Shown here piece by piece: positions 1 to 7,025 of a DNA stretch of 7,485 bases (positions within the stretch are counted from its first letter, which is position 1; the number at the start of each line of letters is the position of its first letter). Source of the stretch: Deinococcus marmoris (lineage in GTDB: Bacteria; Deinococcota; Deinococci; Deinococcales; Deinococcaceae). The stretch is from positions 1 to 7,485 of the forward strand of contig NZ_MSTI01000094.1 in NCBI RefSeq assembly GCF_001949125.1, written 5' to 3'. The notes under the pieces are model-generated. The model did not search any database, had not been told where the DNA came from, and saw only the letters and a list, made by a program, of their open reading frames with translations. A program made the position numbers and the translations under genes.

Positions 1-327
1 CAGCAGGGTGAGTCTCTCACCCTGCGCTTGGATCATCTGCTTGACCGTTCCCCCCTGAAGACCAAGACCAATGAGCGATTGAGACGGGGTTTCCTGGAAC
101 AGCATCGTCAAGGCCGCTTGCTGCACTTCTTGATCGACCCAGAAATTCCGCCCACTAACAACGCCGCAGAGCGTGCCCTGCGGAGCGTAGTGATGGCGAG
201 GAAAGTCTCTCAGTGCAGCAAAAATCTGTTGGGGGCTACCACCTACACCCGCATCAAGAGCGTGGTGGAAACGGCCCGCCTGCGGGGCGAGGATCCCGTA
301 GCCGTGCTGATGGCCCTTCGGCGCTAA
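1..327 (+). CDS. IS66-family transposase, C-terminal end (cut by window edge)
   Basis: This reading frame is open from base 1 to a TAA at 325-327, giving 108 residues of a protein that begins outside the window. It holds the end of the DDE transposase domain of IS66 (TnpC) proteins. The diagnostic piece is PPTNNAAERALR, whose glutamate (GAG at 169-171) is the expected third catalytic acidic residue. It is followed by the usual basic ARK segment and a helical tail ending MALRR. The TTG at 28 could serve as a start codon, but the frame and the family similarity continue upstream of it, so a start there is unlikely. The family call is from motif memory. Whether the upstream part is intact cannot be seen. 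No IS66-like terminal inverted repeat was recognised downstream, so the element could be a remnant. Confidence 0.8.
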   Translation, partial: QQGESLTLRLDHLLDRSPLKTKTNERLRRGFLEQHRQGRLLHFLIDPEIPPTNNAAERALRSVVMARKVSQCSKNLLGATTYTRIKSVVETARLRGEDPVAVLMALRR

Positions 328-444
328 TCAGATACGCTGCGCCGCCACCACGCGGTGCGCCAGCAGGCGCTTGCCTGTATGTGGGTCACGGCGTTGGCGG
401 TACGTTTTGCGGCGCTTGATGGCTCTCCTCCCGTGCCCGTCACT
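328..444 (-). CDS. Possible short basic peptide or gene tail, convergent with IS66 transposase
   Basis: A minus-strand frame is open from about 444 to a TGA at 328-330, immediately abutting the stop of the IS66-type transposase at 325-327. Its translation is strikingly basic and protein-like, including KRRKTYRQRRDPHTGKRLL and ending AHRVVAAQRI. There is no ATG or GTG start. A Shine-Dalgarno-like GGGAGGAG lies just before an ATC codon at 420, which would require a rare start. It may be the decayed C-terminal end of a gene truncated by transposition, or simply chance. I do not recognise the family. Confidence 0.2.
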   Translation of the reverse strand, partial: SDGHGRRAIKRRKTYRQRRDPHTGKRLLAHRVVAAQRI

Positions 445-594
445 TCACCTGCCAGTCGGCCACCGATTTGGGGGCAGCGTGGTGGTCTTGAGTCGCCCTG
501 GAATAACAGCCTGCCCTAGACGAGAGGGCGACCCATATTATGCCCTCGGGCAAGGGACCAGATCTTAAGACAGTGGGTGGGGGCTGATGTTGTT
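328..594. other. Gene-poor gap between two mobile elements
   Basis: These 267 bases between the IS66-type transposase stop and the ISL3 element hold no gene I can support. Visible structure is limited to an 8-bp inverted repeat (gtcgccct at 492-499, agggcgac at 525-532) and a short basic ORF on the minus strand ending at 328. The segment may be the 3' end of the IS66-type element plus old flanking DNA, but its outer inverted repeat was not identified. Confidence 0.5.
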
Positions 595-628
595 AGGGTT
601 TGGTGGTTCTTGCACGCTTTTGGTGCAT
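595..628 (+). repeat. Left terminal inverted repeat of the ISL3 element
   Basis: 34 bases beginning AGGGTTTGGTGG match the reverse complement of 2301-2334 at 33 of 34 positions (one G/A difference in the middle). The transposase stop codon at 633-635 lies only a few bases inside it. Confidence 0.9.
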
Positions 629-632
629 GCGG

Positions 633-2273
633 TTATCCCGAAAGGACACGGAGTCGCAGGAGATCAAAGCCTGCCCGGCCATACATTGGCCGCTTGATGG
701 TCTTCAGCCGGTTGACCGCTCCTTCTGTCGGGCCGTTGCTGTAAGGAAGGGTTAGCGCTGCGAGCAGCGCTGACCCTTCTCGCTGAAGACCTTTGGCAAA
801 ATTAATCAGTTCGGTCAGCCCACTGGCCTGAACCTGCTCGGCCCAGGACGGGTAGCTCTCACCGTGACGGGTACGAAGCATGGTCCGGAACGAGTGGACG
901 AGTTCCTGGGCCTGGCGAAGTGGCGCACAGGTTTGGAGCCGTTTGATGAGTCCCTGCTGGTCTTCCTCAACATCTTCAGGAAGCGAAAACAGCAGCCAGG
1001 ATGCTGCTTTCACTGTCAGCGACGATGCTGAGCTGCTTTGTCCAACTTCAGAACGTCGATTTCTGAGGGCAGACGTTCTGAATGGGCCGGGCGTCGTCGG
1101 TGTAGGAACCTCCCGTCGCTCCTGGGCCCACAGAATCACGCGGCGCTTTGAACCCGCATAGCCCGCTTGAACGAGGTCACGGTACAGCTGGCTGGCATTC
1201 CGGCAGCCAGCCTCCCAGCGCTCAATCAGGATCGTTTGAAACGGCGTGAGGATCCCAGCGGGCCGGGCATGCCGCCGCCGACTGACCTGTCCCTGGCACC
1301 GAATGGCCCGGTGAACAGTCGCCCGGTGGACGCCCGTCGCTCTGACGATGGCCGCGATACTGTGCCCTCGCTGAAATTGGGCGTACAGCTTGGCATATTG
1401 CGCTTGTTTCTGCACAGTGACGTCCTGACTCGATTGTTCGGCTGAGTGAGAGCAAAGGGGGAGCACGGTGTGCTCCCCCTCCAGGACGAGCGCCAGCTTC
1501 ATCTCCTTCTGATACCGCTGAACTTGGCGTTCCAGCGCTTCCCGAAGGTTCTTGACCAGATGCCAGCGGTCCAGAACTTGCTGGGCCTGGGGCGCACCCT
1601 CAGTCAGTCCCCGAGCATATTCGGTGGACCGGTCCCTCGTCGCCAGCTCAAGCTCAGGATGGTCCCGGAGCCAGTGGGCCAGTGTCGTGGCCGTCCGATC
1701 AGGGAGGACTTCGACCGGCTGACCGGTCTCCAGATCAATGATCAGCGTGCCGTAAAGCGAACCACGCTTGAAGGCAAAATCGTCGACACCGATGTACTTG
1801 AGGGGCTTTATCCGTGGCACAGGGGTCATGCGACGCATGACCCGCAAGTACGTGGTGCGAGAACGGTGAATGCCCCAGGTTCGCCCGATACGCCGACCGA
1901 CGCTCGCCCCGCTCTGAAGCGCTGTTCCTTGAAGGGTACCGGTGAGCCGCTCAGTCATCCGTGCCGACCGCAGCGCAACGCCGTCAAGGCGCTCACAAAA
2001 CACCTGTCGGGGACAGGTACGTTCTCGACAGCGAAACCGCCGGACACAGAGTTGAAATTGAACACCCTGACCAAAGCATGGCAAGTCGGCCAGCGTTCTC
2101 GGGTAGTGGCTGTGAAGACTGGTGGATACCGTCTGGCAGCAGGGACATGCCGGCTGGCCCCCAGAAGTTCTGGCAGAAACGATCAGATGCTGATCGTTTC
2201 CCTGCGAGATCGAGAGGATGGTGAGTGCGCTGTCTGGAAAGAGCGCTGCGGAAAGCAGCTCGAGATCAATCAT
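633..2273 (-). CDS. ISL3-family transposase, full length
   Basis: This 546-aa DDE transposase catalyses cut-and-paste movement of the surrounding element. The N-terminal region carries a zinc-ribbon pattern with C43-x2-C46 and C82-x4-C87 (the latter within RRFRC...C), which in ISL3 proteins helps bind the terminal repeats. The catalytic core shows GVDDFA (D164), ATRDRS (D214), the DRWHL motif around 235-239, and the final PTEGAVNRLK with E517. Between the second and third catalytic acids is a long insertion holding a helix-turn-helix-like segment (about 293-325, GHSIAAIVRATGVHRATV). The C-terminus RPMYGRAGFDLLRLRVL is the classic ISL3 ending. The ATG at 2273 is the first possible start after an in-frame TGA at 2277-2279; its ribosome site (AGGG directly before it) is poor, consistent with low expression. 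All expected residues are present with no frameshift. Confidence 0.93.
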   Translation of the reverse strand: MIDLELLSAALFPDSALTILSISQGNDQHLIVSARTSGGQPACPCCQTVSTSLHSHYPRTLADLPCFGQGVQFQLCVRRFRCRERTCPRQVFCERLDGVALRSARMTERLTGTLQGTALQSGASVGRRIGRTWGIHRSRTTYLRVMRRMTPVPRIKPLKYIGVDDFAFKRGSLYGTLIIDLETGQPVEVLPDRTATTLAHWLRDHPELELATRDRSTEYARGLTEGAPQAQQVLDRWHLVKNLREALERQVQRYQKEMKLALVLEGEHTVLPLCSHSAEQSSQDVTVQKQAQYAKLYAQFQRGHSIAAIVRATGVHRATVHRAIRCQGQVSRRRHARPAGILTPFQTILIERWEAGCRNASQLYRDLVQAGYAGSKRRVILWAQERREVPTPTTPGPFRTSALRNRRSEVGQSSSASSLTVKAASWLLFSLPEDVEEDQQGLIKRLQTCAPLRQAQELVHSFRTMLRTRHGESYPSWAEQVQASGLTELINFAKGLQREGSALLAALTLPYSNGPTEGAVNRLKTIKRPMYGRAGFDLLRLRVLSG

Positions 2274-2300
2274 CCCTCATAACATCACGGGTAGACGAGG

Positions 2301-2334
2301 ATGCACCAAAAGTGTGCAAGAACCACCAAACCCT
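2301..2334 (-). repeat. Right terminal inverted repeat of the ISL3 element
   Basis: Partner of the repeat at 595-628 and located 27 bases upstream of the transposase start. The transposase promoter would be expected in or near this end, although no clear -35/-10 pair was found. Confidence 0.9.
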
Positions 2335-2502
2335 TGACAGATCATTGCTGGAGCGCTGCAAAAAGCGGAGGCAAAAACCTCCCAGTGTGAACGGACAACA
2401 GGATACGGCGTGTCGAATATGACTCCGCCGCCTCTGCCCCTTGAATCGCTGCGCTGCTCGCCCCCGGATTTTGGTGGCCTCCAGAAGCGTCTCCAGTGGA
2501 CA

Positions 2503-2538
2503 AATAGAAAGCGCCACCAAAAGGGGGCGCTTTCTATT
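2503..2538 (-). terminator. Likely terminator at the end of the lanthipeptide operon
   Basis: A perfect inverted repeat pairs 2503-2515 (starting AATAGAAAGCGCC) with 2526-2538, giving a 13-bp stem and a 10-base loop. It sits 8 bases past the stop codon of the ABC transporter gene. On the minus strand the stem ends in TATTTG, so the T-run is short. On the plus strand the stem is followed by CATTTC. It may work in both directions. Confidence 0.7.
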
Positions 2539-2546
2539 CATTTCTG

Positions 2547-4178
2547 TCACGCCATCAGGGGGGCCATGACTGCGTCTACAGGACCCATCCGCCGGGAACC
2601 CTCGGGGCGAATCTCTACTTCCAGGCTCCCAGCTACCACTTCGGCCACAATGTCGAACTTTGAAAGAACATTTGCCGAATCATGCATGATAGCCAGCACG
2701 GTTTTCCCCTGGGTATGCTCCATGATCATTTCAAGCGCCTGAACTTGCGTTGCGTCATCAAGATTGGCAAGTGGTTCGTCGAATACGTACAGTTCCGCAG
2801 GCTTTAACAATGTCATCATCAGGGCGAATTTCTTGCGTTGTCCCAGCGACAGTTCGTCATAGCGTGCATTCATCAGGGGCAACAGACCCAGCGGCTCGGC
2901 CATAGCCTGTACGTCATGACCATCAAACTGGGTGGTCAGGTCCTTCAGAGGGAGTGCTGGGAAAACCACAGGCTCGACCAGACCACTCACGTCCTTGACA
3001 CGGCTGACCGAGCCCTGCCGAAGTGGAAGAAGGGACAAGGCCGTCAGGGCGAGTGTGCTTTTCCCAGCACCGTTGGCTCCCCGAATCAGAACGCGGCTGC
3101 CGCTCGGAACATCCAGATTCACTCCCGTCAGTGTGGGGACTTCGCCCTGTCCGAAAGCGGCGTTCTGCCACGTGATGGCCTGCCCTGGTGCTGGAATTGG
3201 GAGCGGAGGCTGCACCTCGTCCGCCTGGTCAAGCATGTCCGCCAACCGCCAGATGTTTGACCGCAGTATCTGCACATCTGGGAGGAGATCAATCAGCGTC
3301 TGCACGGCGCTAACGGCCATCCAGTACGCGGTCATGTAGGCCATCAGGCTGCCCAGCGTCAGGGAGGTCGTCATGACTGCGTAGCCACCCAGCATCAGCA
3401 CGAGCAATTCCGCAATACTGAGTGTGATTCGGCTCAAGGTGCCGTACTTCCCGGACCGGTACCCGAGCGTATACACAGCGTCCAATCGCCGATCAACGGA
3501 CCGCATCAGTTGCTGAAGAGCCAGCCCCTCGAAACCAAACATCCGTACAGTTCGGTATGAACCTATGGCGGCCGAGTGTACTTCCTGCTGTGCAGCGGTG
3601 TTCTCCTGCACATCATTGGCATCCTGGTGGAGTCGGGCCGCGAAGTGCCGTGCGAGCAGGAGCAGTGCGGGCGTGATGATCAGCAGCACACTGGTCAGTT
3701 GCCAGGACAAGATCAGCACGGTCACCACCGCCGTCACCAGAATCATGACGGCCCGGAGCAGCTGCACTCCTGCACTGACGGCAGGGGTCACCGTATTTTC
3801 CACTTCACTCATGGTGCGGGCGACGAAGTATCCGTCACTGTGCTTCGCCACGGACGCTGGGGGCAGGCGGAAATACCCCGCCACCATCCGCTGTGTGAGA
3901 TCCGCACTCAGGCGATTGGTCAGTCGCTGCTGGTACTGTCCACACTGGAAGTCCCACCACCGCAGCAGACTGAACACGATTAATGAGGCGGCGGCGATAC
4001 CCACCAGCCAGTCCAGACGTTTTTGAGCCACGGCCACGTCGAAGATCAGGCGTGTGGCCAGTGGATTAAGGGCCGTCATGAGGAACGCGATGGTCCCCGT
4101 CCAGAGCAGGGCCAGAACGTACTGGCGGGTATGTGGGCCGATCATCAGGGCCCAGTCCGCTTTCCAGGCCCGCTTCAT
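2547..4178 (-). CDS. lanT: ABC half-exporter (fused membrane and ATPase domains), putative lanthipeptide exporter
   Basis: This 543-aa inner-membrane protein is predicted to homodimerise and export the modified peptide using ATP. Residues about 20-300 form a six-helix ABC exporter domain, with hydrophobic stretches near 20-42, 57-72, 141-176 and 252-300. Residues about 335-525 form the nucleotide-binding domain: Walker A GANGAGKST (367-375), signature LSLGQ (443-447), Walker B LYVFDEP (463-469, catalytic E468), D-loop near 470-475 and switch histidine H499. The usual Q-loop glutamine seems to be glutamate (E402 in SGLVEPVVF). There is no N-terminal C39 peptidase domain, so it should not cut leaders itself. 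Its ATG overlaps the lanKC stop as ATGA (4175-4178), implying translational coupling and shared transcription. A GAAGGGG ribosome site lies inside the end of lanKC. Substrate assignment rests on context; the ABC exporter fold itself is certain. Confidence 0.93.
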   Translation of the reverse strand: MKRAWKADWALMIGPHTRQYVLALLWTGTIAFLMTALNPLATRLIFDVAVAQKRLDWLVGIAAASLIVFSLLRWWDFQCGQYQQRLTNRLSADLTQRMVAGYFRLPPASVAKHSDGYFVARTMSEVENTVTPAVSAGVQLLRAVMILVTAVVTVLILSWQLTSVLLIITPALLLLARHFAARLHQDANDVQENTAAQQEVHSAAIGSYRTVRMFGFEGLALQQLMRSVDRRLDAVYTLGYRSGKYGTLSRITLSIAELLVLMLGGYAVMTTSLTLGSLMAYMTAYWMAVSAVQTLIDLLPDVQILRSNIWRLADMLDQADEVQPPLPIPAPGQAITWQNAAFGQGEVPTLTGVNLDVPSGSRVLIRGANGAGKSTLALTALSLLPLRQGSVSRVKDVSGLVEPVVFPALPLKDLTTQFDGHDVQAMAEPLGLLPLMNARYDELSLGQRKKFALMMTLLKPAELYVFDEPLANLDDATQVQALEMIMEHTQGKTVLAIMHDSANVLSKFDIVAEVVAGSLEVEIRPEGSRRMGPVDAVMAPLMA

Positions 4179-6859
4179 GCCCGCGCCCCTTCACGCCCGA
4201 GCAGGACAGCATCGGGGAAGAGTGGATTGCCGGTCTGATGTGCCAGGCGGTGCAGGAACAGGGCGATCCCACTGCTGCCACTCCCCAGATCCGTACTGAT
4301 GCGGTGCAGGTAATCACCTGGGAAGGTCAGCCCCTGCTCTTTTTTCACACTGAACAACAGGATTCCGCGGGCTGTTCGGTGCGCGTCTTCGAGGTACGAC
4401 GGATCCCCGAGGAACTGTGCGGCGTCCAGAAGGGACATGCCCAGACCAGCCAGTCCCATAAAGAAGCCTGGGAACACGCTGTATTTCGCTGTGGTGGCCA
4501 GCCGAATCCGGTCCGCCTGGTTGCGATACGCAGGATCGCGGGTGACGTGGTAGTAACGCGCCACCGCACTTCCCACACCGGCGCTGCCCGTCAACCAGTA
4601 CGGGTACAGAATGGCCCCGTCCGGTTGATCGGAAAACCCGAGTGCGCCGCCTTCCAGCTCTCGCCCGTGCGACAGATCTTCAGCCAGCGCCGCTTCCCCA
4701 AGCCGCAGGTACCGCGCCTCGCCCGTCACGCCATGCAGGTACAGCAAGAAGAGCGCCACGCCGCTGTAGCCGTACCCAAGCCCCACTTCTTGTGGCCCAA
4801 ACTCAGGCCACGACACCTGGTTGCCTGACCACTGTGCGGACGCTTCCAGGATGTCTCCGACGCGCCTGGCGTCCTGGAGATAGGTGTCCTCTCCCCATTG
4901 CAAGAACAGCATCAGGCTGGCCAGACCAAAACCGCTCGCGCCACCGTGGAGGTGTACGCGGGCGTACAGGTGATCATGCCGACGGGCCAGCTGATAGGCA
5001 CGCTCGGCAGCGCGCCGCTCACCCATGCTGGCCAGGCCGACGGCGATCCCCGCCAGCCCACTAAATAGACCCGGTGAGGTGGTCGCTGCCAGCGGCTGCT
5101 CCCGAATCCACTGACGAACGTCCTGTGGCACCTGTCCCCGGACGACCTGCAAGACGGCCGCTACCCCCAGGGCCCCATGGTCCAGGCTGAGACCGTGGGC
5201 CAGTTGCGGCGCGGCTGGAAACAGACGATCTTGACGGTGGAACTCTGCCGTTTTGACTGTATGGTGCAGGGTACTCAGGACGGTGCGCTGCAATTGCTCG
5301 TTTGAAAGTGGCTGCGGCACCGTCAGAATGCCTGGACGGCCGGCCACTCCACTCCAGTCCTCTAACCGGGCGATCAGTGCCTCCAGCTTCAGCGTGCCGC
5401 CTGAGCCGAGCAGTTGCCGAATGACAGATACGAACGGATCCGGCAAGCCGAAATCCTGAGTGAATTCAGTCAGGAACACGTCAAGTGCATCAGGTTTGAC
5501 ATTGGTCAGAACAGCCACCGGCAGCAACATGCTGAACAGCAGCGCCCCAAGAGCGTAATGATCATCGGCCACGTCCATGTATGACCTGCCATTACGTCCC
5601 GGACGGTCAAATCCTGGTGTAAACATATTGATTTCGGGATCCACACCCGCTTCAGCAGCTCCCTCGAAGTCAATCAACCAGGCTCCGGTGCAGCGGCCGT
5701 CTTCCACCGAAACCAAGACGTTGTTCAGGGAAAGATCGCCAAAGACCACGCCACGTCCATGAAGGACATTCACGGCCCGTATGACCGCCAGCGCCACAGA
5801 GCGCCACAGGTGCAACCACGCGTTCAGCTCTTCGGGCTGATGAGCGGTGCGGATGACAGGACTGTGCTTTCCAGTGAACTCGTGGAGCGATATCCCCGTC
5901 AGAAACGTTTGAACCAGGAAGGTATGCTCCCACTCTGAAAACAGTTCGATGGGTTCGGGAGTGACGTCTGAACCGCTCAGGAGCGTGAGCAGTCGGTGTT
6001 CTTTGCGCAACTGTTCAACAGCGTCCTGTCCAGAAACACTGGAGTTCACGTGAGGTCTGGCTTCCTTGACCACAACGGTCATTCCGGTGGTGTGATCGAC
6101 TGCTAGGTATACGCCACCCGAATTCGAGTAATTCAGGACCTGCTGAATCTCATATCGCCCATGTAAGAGACTGCCTTCTTCTTCCGGCTCTTCAGCCTGA
6201 AAAGGGTCATTCAGCCAGTCGGGCACCTGAAAATGAGGCGTGCGTTCATCGACTTCCAGGCCCAGATCAGGACGAATCAGGTAAGATGTCAGTTGACCGT
6301 CCGGATCACGCCGGATGATGGGCGTAAAGCCTCCATAACGGTAGTACAGCACTGCACAGTCCCGGAAACGGCGATCGGAAAGAATGTAGGGACCGTCAAA
6401 TCCCTGCAATTCGGCGTACAGCTTCTCCAGGAGGGCCTGCGCTTGCTCCTCGTCACGAGGATACAGCGTCATGAATTTGCCGCTGGAGCCGCGGGCACAG
6501 CCCTTCCCCAGGAGCAGGGACAACACGAAGGGATCACTGGCGAATTTGAATGGAACGCGTGCGTCACTGCATGTTCGGGTCACCCTCTCCAGGATTTCAA
6601 CCGCGTTTTTATGCGTGGCGGAGACGTGAATTTTCCAGCCCTGCATCGGCACGTCAGCGCCGATGGGCTGCGCGTGCGTCCAGAATGATTCACGCACAAT
6701 CCGGGTGGTCAGTGGAAGCTGCCGTTGTGCAGCGGCCACAAACTCTTCACTGGGCTGATACCGCTCAAAAGGTTCATAAAATTCCGAGCGGAGATGAAGA
6801 TGACGAACAACCTGCTGGAAATTAAAACGTGCGGGGGTAAGGTTCGCGCCACTGGTCAT
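4175..6859 (-). CDS. lanKC: Class III lanthipeptide synthetase LanKC (lyase, kinase, cyclase)
   Basis: This 894-aa cytosolic enzyme should phosphorylate Ser/Thr in the precursor cores, eliminate phosphate to dehydro residues and add Cys to form lanthionine or labionin rings. In order: an N-terminal phospho-Ser/Thr lyase-type domain with WKIH (75-78), FKF (104-106), GKFMTLYP (127-134) and YYRYGGF (172-178); a Ser/Thr kinase domain from GRYEI (234), with VVVKEA (K265), the catalytic-loop GDLSLNN (D375, N380) and metal-binding DFE (397-399); and a LanC-like cyclase domain (about 551-871) with repeated G-x-G barrel motifs such as HGGASG (638-643). Where zinc-binding cyclases have Cys and Cys-His there is WLTG (755-758) and FPGFFMG (796-802), so the zinc ligands are absent. 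That absence separates class III from class IV. The start at 6859 is chosen because AGGAGG lies 4 bases upstream. An ATG at 6916 lies inside the terminator stem. Length fits the family. Confidence 0.95.
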   Translation of the reverse strand: MTSGANLTPARFNFQQVVRHLHLRSEFYEPFERYQPSEEFVAAAQRQLPLTTRIVRESFWTHAQPIGADVPMQGWKIHVSATHKNAVEILERVTRTCSDARVPFKFASDPFVLSLLLGKGCARGSSGKFMTLYPRDEEQAQALLEKLYAELQGFDGPYILSDRRFRDCAVLYYRYGGFTPIIRRDPDGQLTSYLIRPDLGLEVDERTPHFQVPDWLNDPFQAEEPEEEGSLLHGRYEIQQVLNYSNSGGVYLAVDHTTGMTVVVKEARPHVNSSVSGQDAVEQLRKEHRLLTLLSGSDVTPEPIELFSEWEHTFLVQTFLTGISLHEFTGKHSPVIRTAHQPEELNAWLHLWRSVALAVIRAVNVLHGRGVVFGDLSLNNVLVSVEDGRCTGAWLIDFEGAAEAGVDPEINMFTPGFDRPGRNGRSYMDVADDHYALGALLFSMLLPVAVLTNVKPDALDVFLTEFTQDFGLPDPFVSVIRQLLGSGGTLKLEALIARLEDWSGVAGRPGILTVPQPLSNEQLQRTVLSTLHHTVKTAEFHRQDRLFPAAPQLAHGLSLDHGALGVAAVLQVVRGQVPQDVRQWIREQPLAATTSPGLFSGLAGIAVGLASMGERRAAERAYQLARRHDHLYARVHLHGGASGFGLASLMLFLQWGEDTYLQDARRVGDILEASAQWSGNQVSWPEFGPQEVGLGYGYSGVALFLLYLHGVTGEARYLRLGEAALAEDLSHGRELEGGALGFSDQPDGAILYPYWLTGSAGVGSAVARYYHVTRDPAYRNQADRIRLATTAKYSVFPGFFMGLAGLGMSLLDAAQFLGDPSYLEDAHRTARGILLFSVKKEQGLTFPGDYLHRISTDLGSGSSGIALFLHRLAHQTGNPLFPDAVLLGREGARA

Positions 6860-6863
6860 AAAG

Positions 6864-6869
6864 CCTCCT
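6864..6869 (-). promoter_or_regulatory. Ribosome binding site fixing the lanKC start
   Basis: A perfect AGGAGG core, 4 bases before the ATG at 6857-6859. It is the only good ribosome site in the leader region and argues against the longer ORF starting at 6916. Confidence 0.8.
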
Positions 6870-6900
6870 GGTCTCGTTAAGGTTTCTCTTATTGGGGGAT

Positions 6901-6926
6901 AAAAAAAGGGGCGCAATTGCGCCCCT
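6901..6926 (-). terminator. Intrinsic terminator between precursor genes and lanKC
   Basis: A perfect 20-bp palindrome (6907-6926; 8-bp GC-rich stem, AATT loop) is followed on the minus strand by seven T residues (6907-6901). This is a canonical rho-independent terminator. It lies after the small peptide genes and 41 bases before the lanKC start. No convincing promoter is seen between it and lanKC, so the enzyme genes probably depend on partial read-through. That arrangement would keep precursor mRNA above enzyme mRNA, as is common in lantibiotic operons. Confidence 0.9.
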
Positions 6927-6934
6927 GGTTGTGG

Positions 6935-7018
6935 TTAATCCGAATTGGCATACGCCGGCCGGATAGGGACGTAGGTTTGGACGTATTTCAAGACGTCCTG
7001 CACGCGCACGCTGGTCAT
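6935..7018 (-). CDS. Small ORF of unknown function behind the precursor genes (27 aa)
   Basis: An ATG at 7018 opens a 27-codon frame ending TAA at 6935-6937, just before the intrinsic terminator. It starts 7 bases after the stop of the third precursor gene, in a different frame, with GAAGG as a weak ribosome site overlapping that stop. A GTG one codon upstream is an alternative start. The peptide begins MTSVRVQDVLKYVQTYV and ends PIRPAYANSD. It has no Cys and only three Ser/Thr, so it is not an obvious lanthipeptide core, and it shares nothing clear with the precursor leaders. It could be a divergent accessory peptide, an immunity or regulatory peptide, or chance. I do not recognise it; expression is unproven. 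Confidence 0.4.
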   Translation of the reverse strand: MTSVRVQDVLKYVQTYVPIRPAYANSD

Positions 7019-7025
7019 CACGCCT

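Larger units (their letters stand above)
595..2334 (-). mobile_element. Complete ISL3-family insertion sequence (about 1.74 kb)
   Basis: The element is bounded by long, nearly perfect terminal inverted repeats at 595-628 and 2301-2334 and contains one transposase gene filling almost all of it. Size and organisation (single ORF, long ends starting near GGGTTTGG) fit the ISL3 family. ISL3 elements normally make 8-bp target duplications. The flanks here (atgttgtt at 587-594, tgacagat at 2335-2342) do not match, nor do they if the boundary is moved by one base. This suggests later rearrangement or deletion beside one end. The transposase reads through without frameshift, so the copy could still be active. 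It lies downstream of the lanthipeptide operon's terminator and does not interrupt it. Confidence 0.85.

Noticed and set aside
1446..2282. 278-aa plus-strand ORF opposite the ISL3 transposase
   Set aside because: It is the antisense shadow of a gene with clear catalytic motifs; its own translation shows no recognisable domain.
2266..2550. 94-aa minus-strand ORF between the exporter gene and the IS
   Set aside because: It runs across the terminator stem and the IS terminal repeat, and its translation is low in recognisable features.
2547..4178. Bifunctional peptidase-exporter of the C39 type
   Set aside because: The protein begins almost directly with the first membrane helix; there is no room for an N-terminal peptidase domain.
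4133..4828. 231-aa plus-strand ORF opposite the end of lanKC
   Set aside because: It is antisense to conserved LanKC cyclase motifs and crosses into the exporter gene; it looks like a GC-driven open frame.
4175..6859. Class IV (LanL) or class II (LanM) synthetase
   Set aside because: The cyclase lacks the Cys/Cys-His zinc ligands expected in both, and the N-terminal lyase plus kinase arrangement excludes LanM.
6860..6916. N-terminal extension of LanKC from an ATG at 6916
   Set aside because: That ATG lies within the terminator hairpin and lacks a ribosome site, while AGGAGG sits just before the ATG at 6859.
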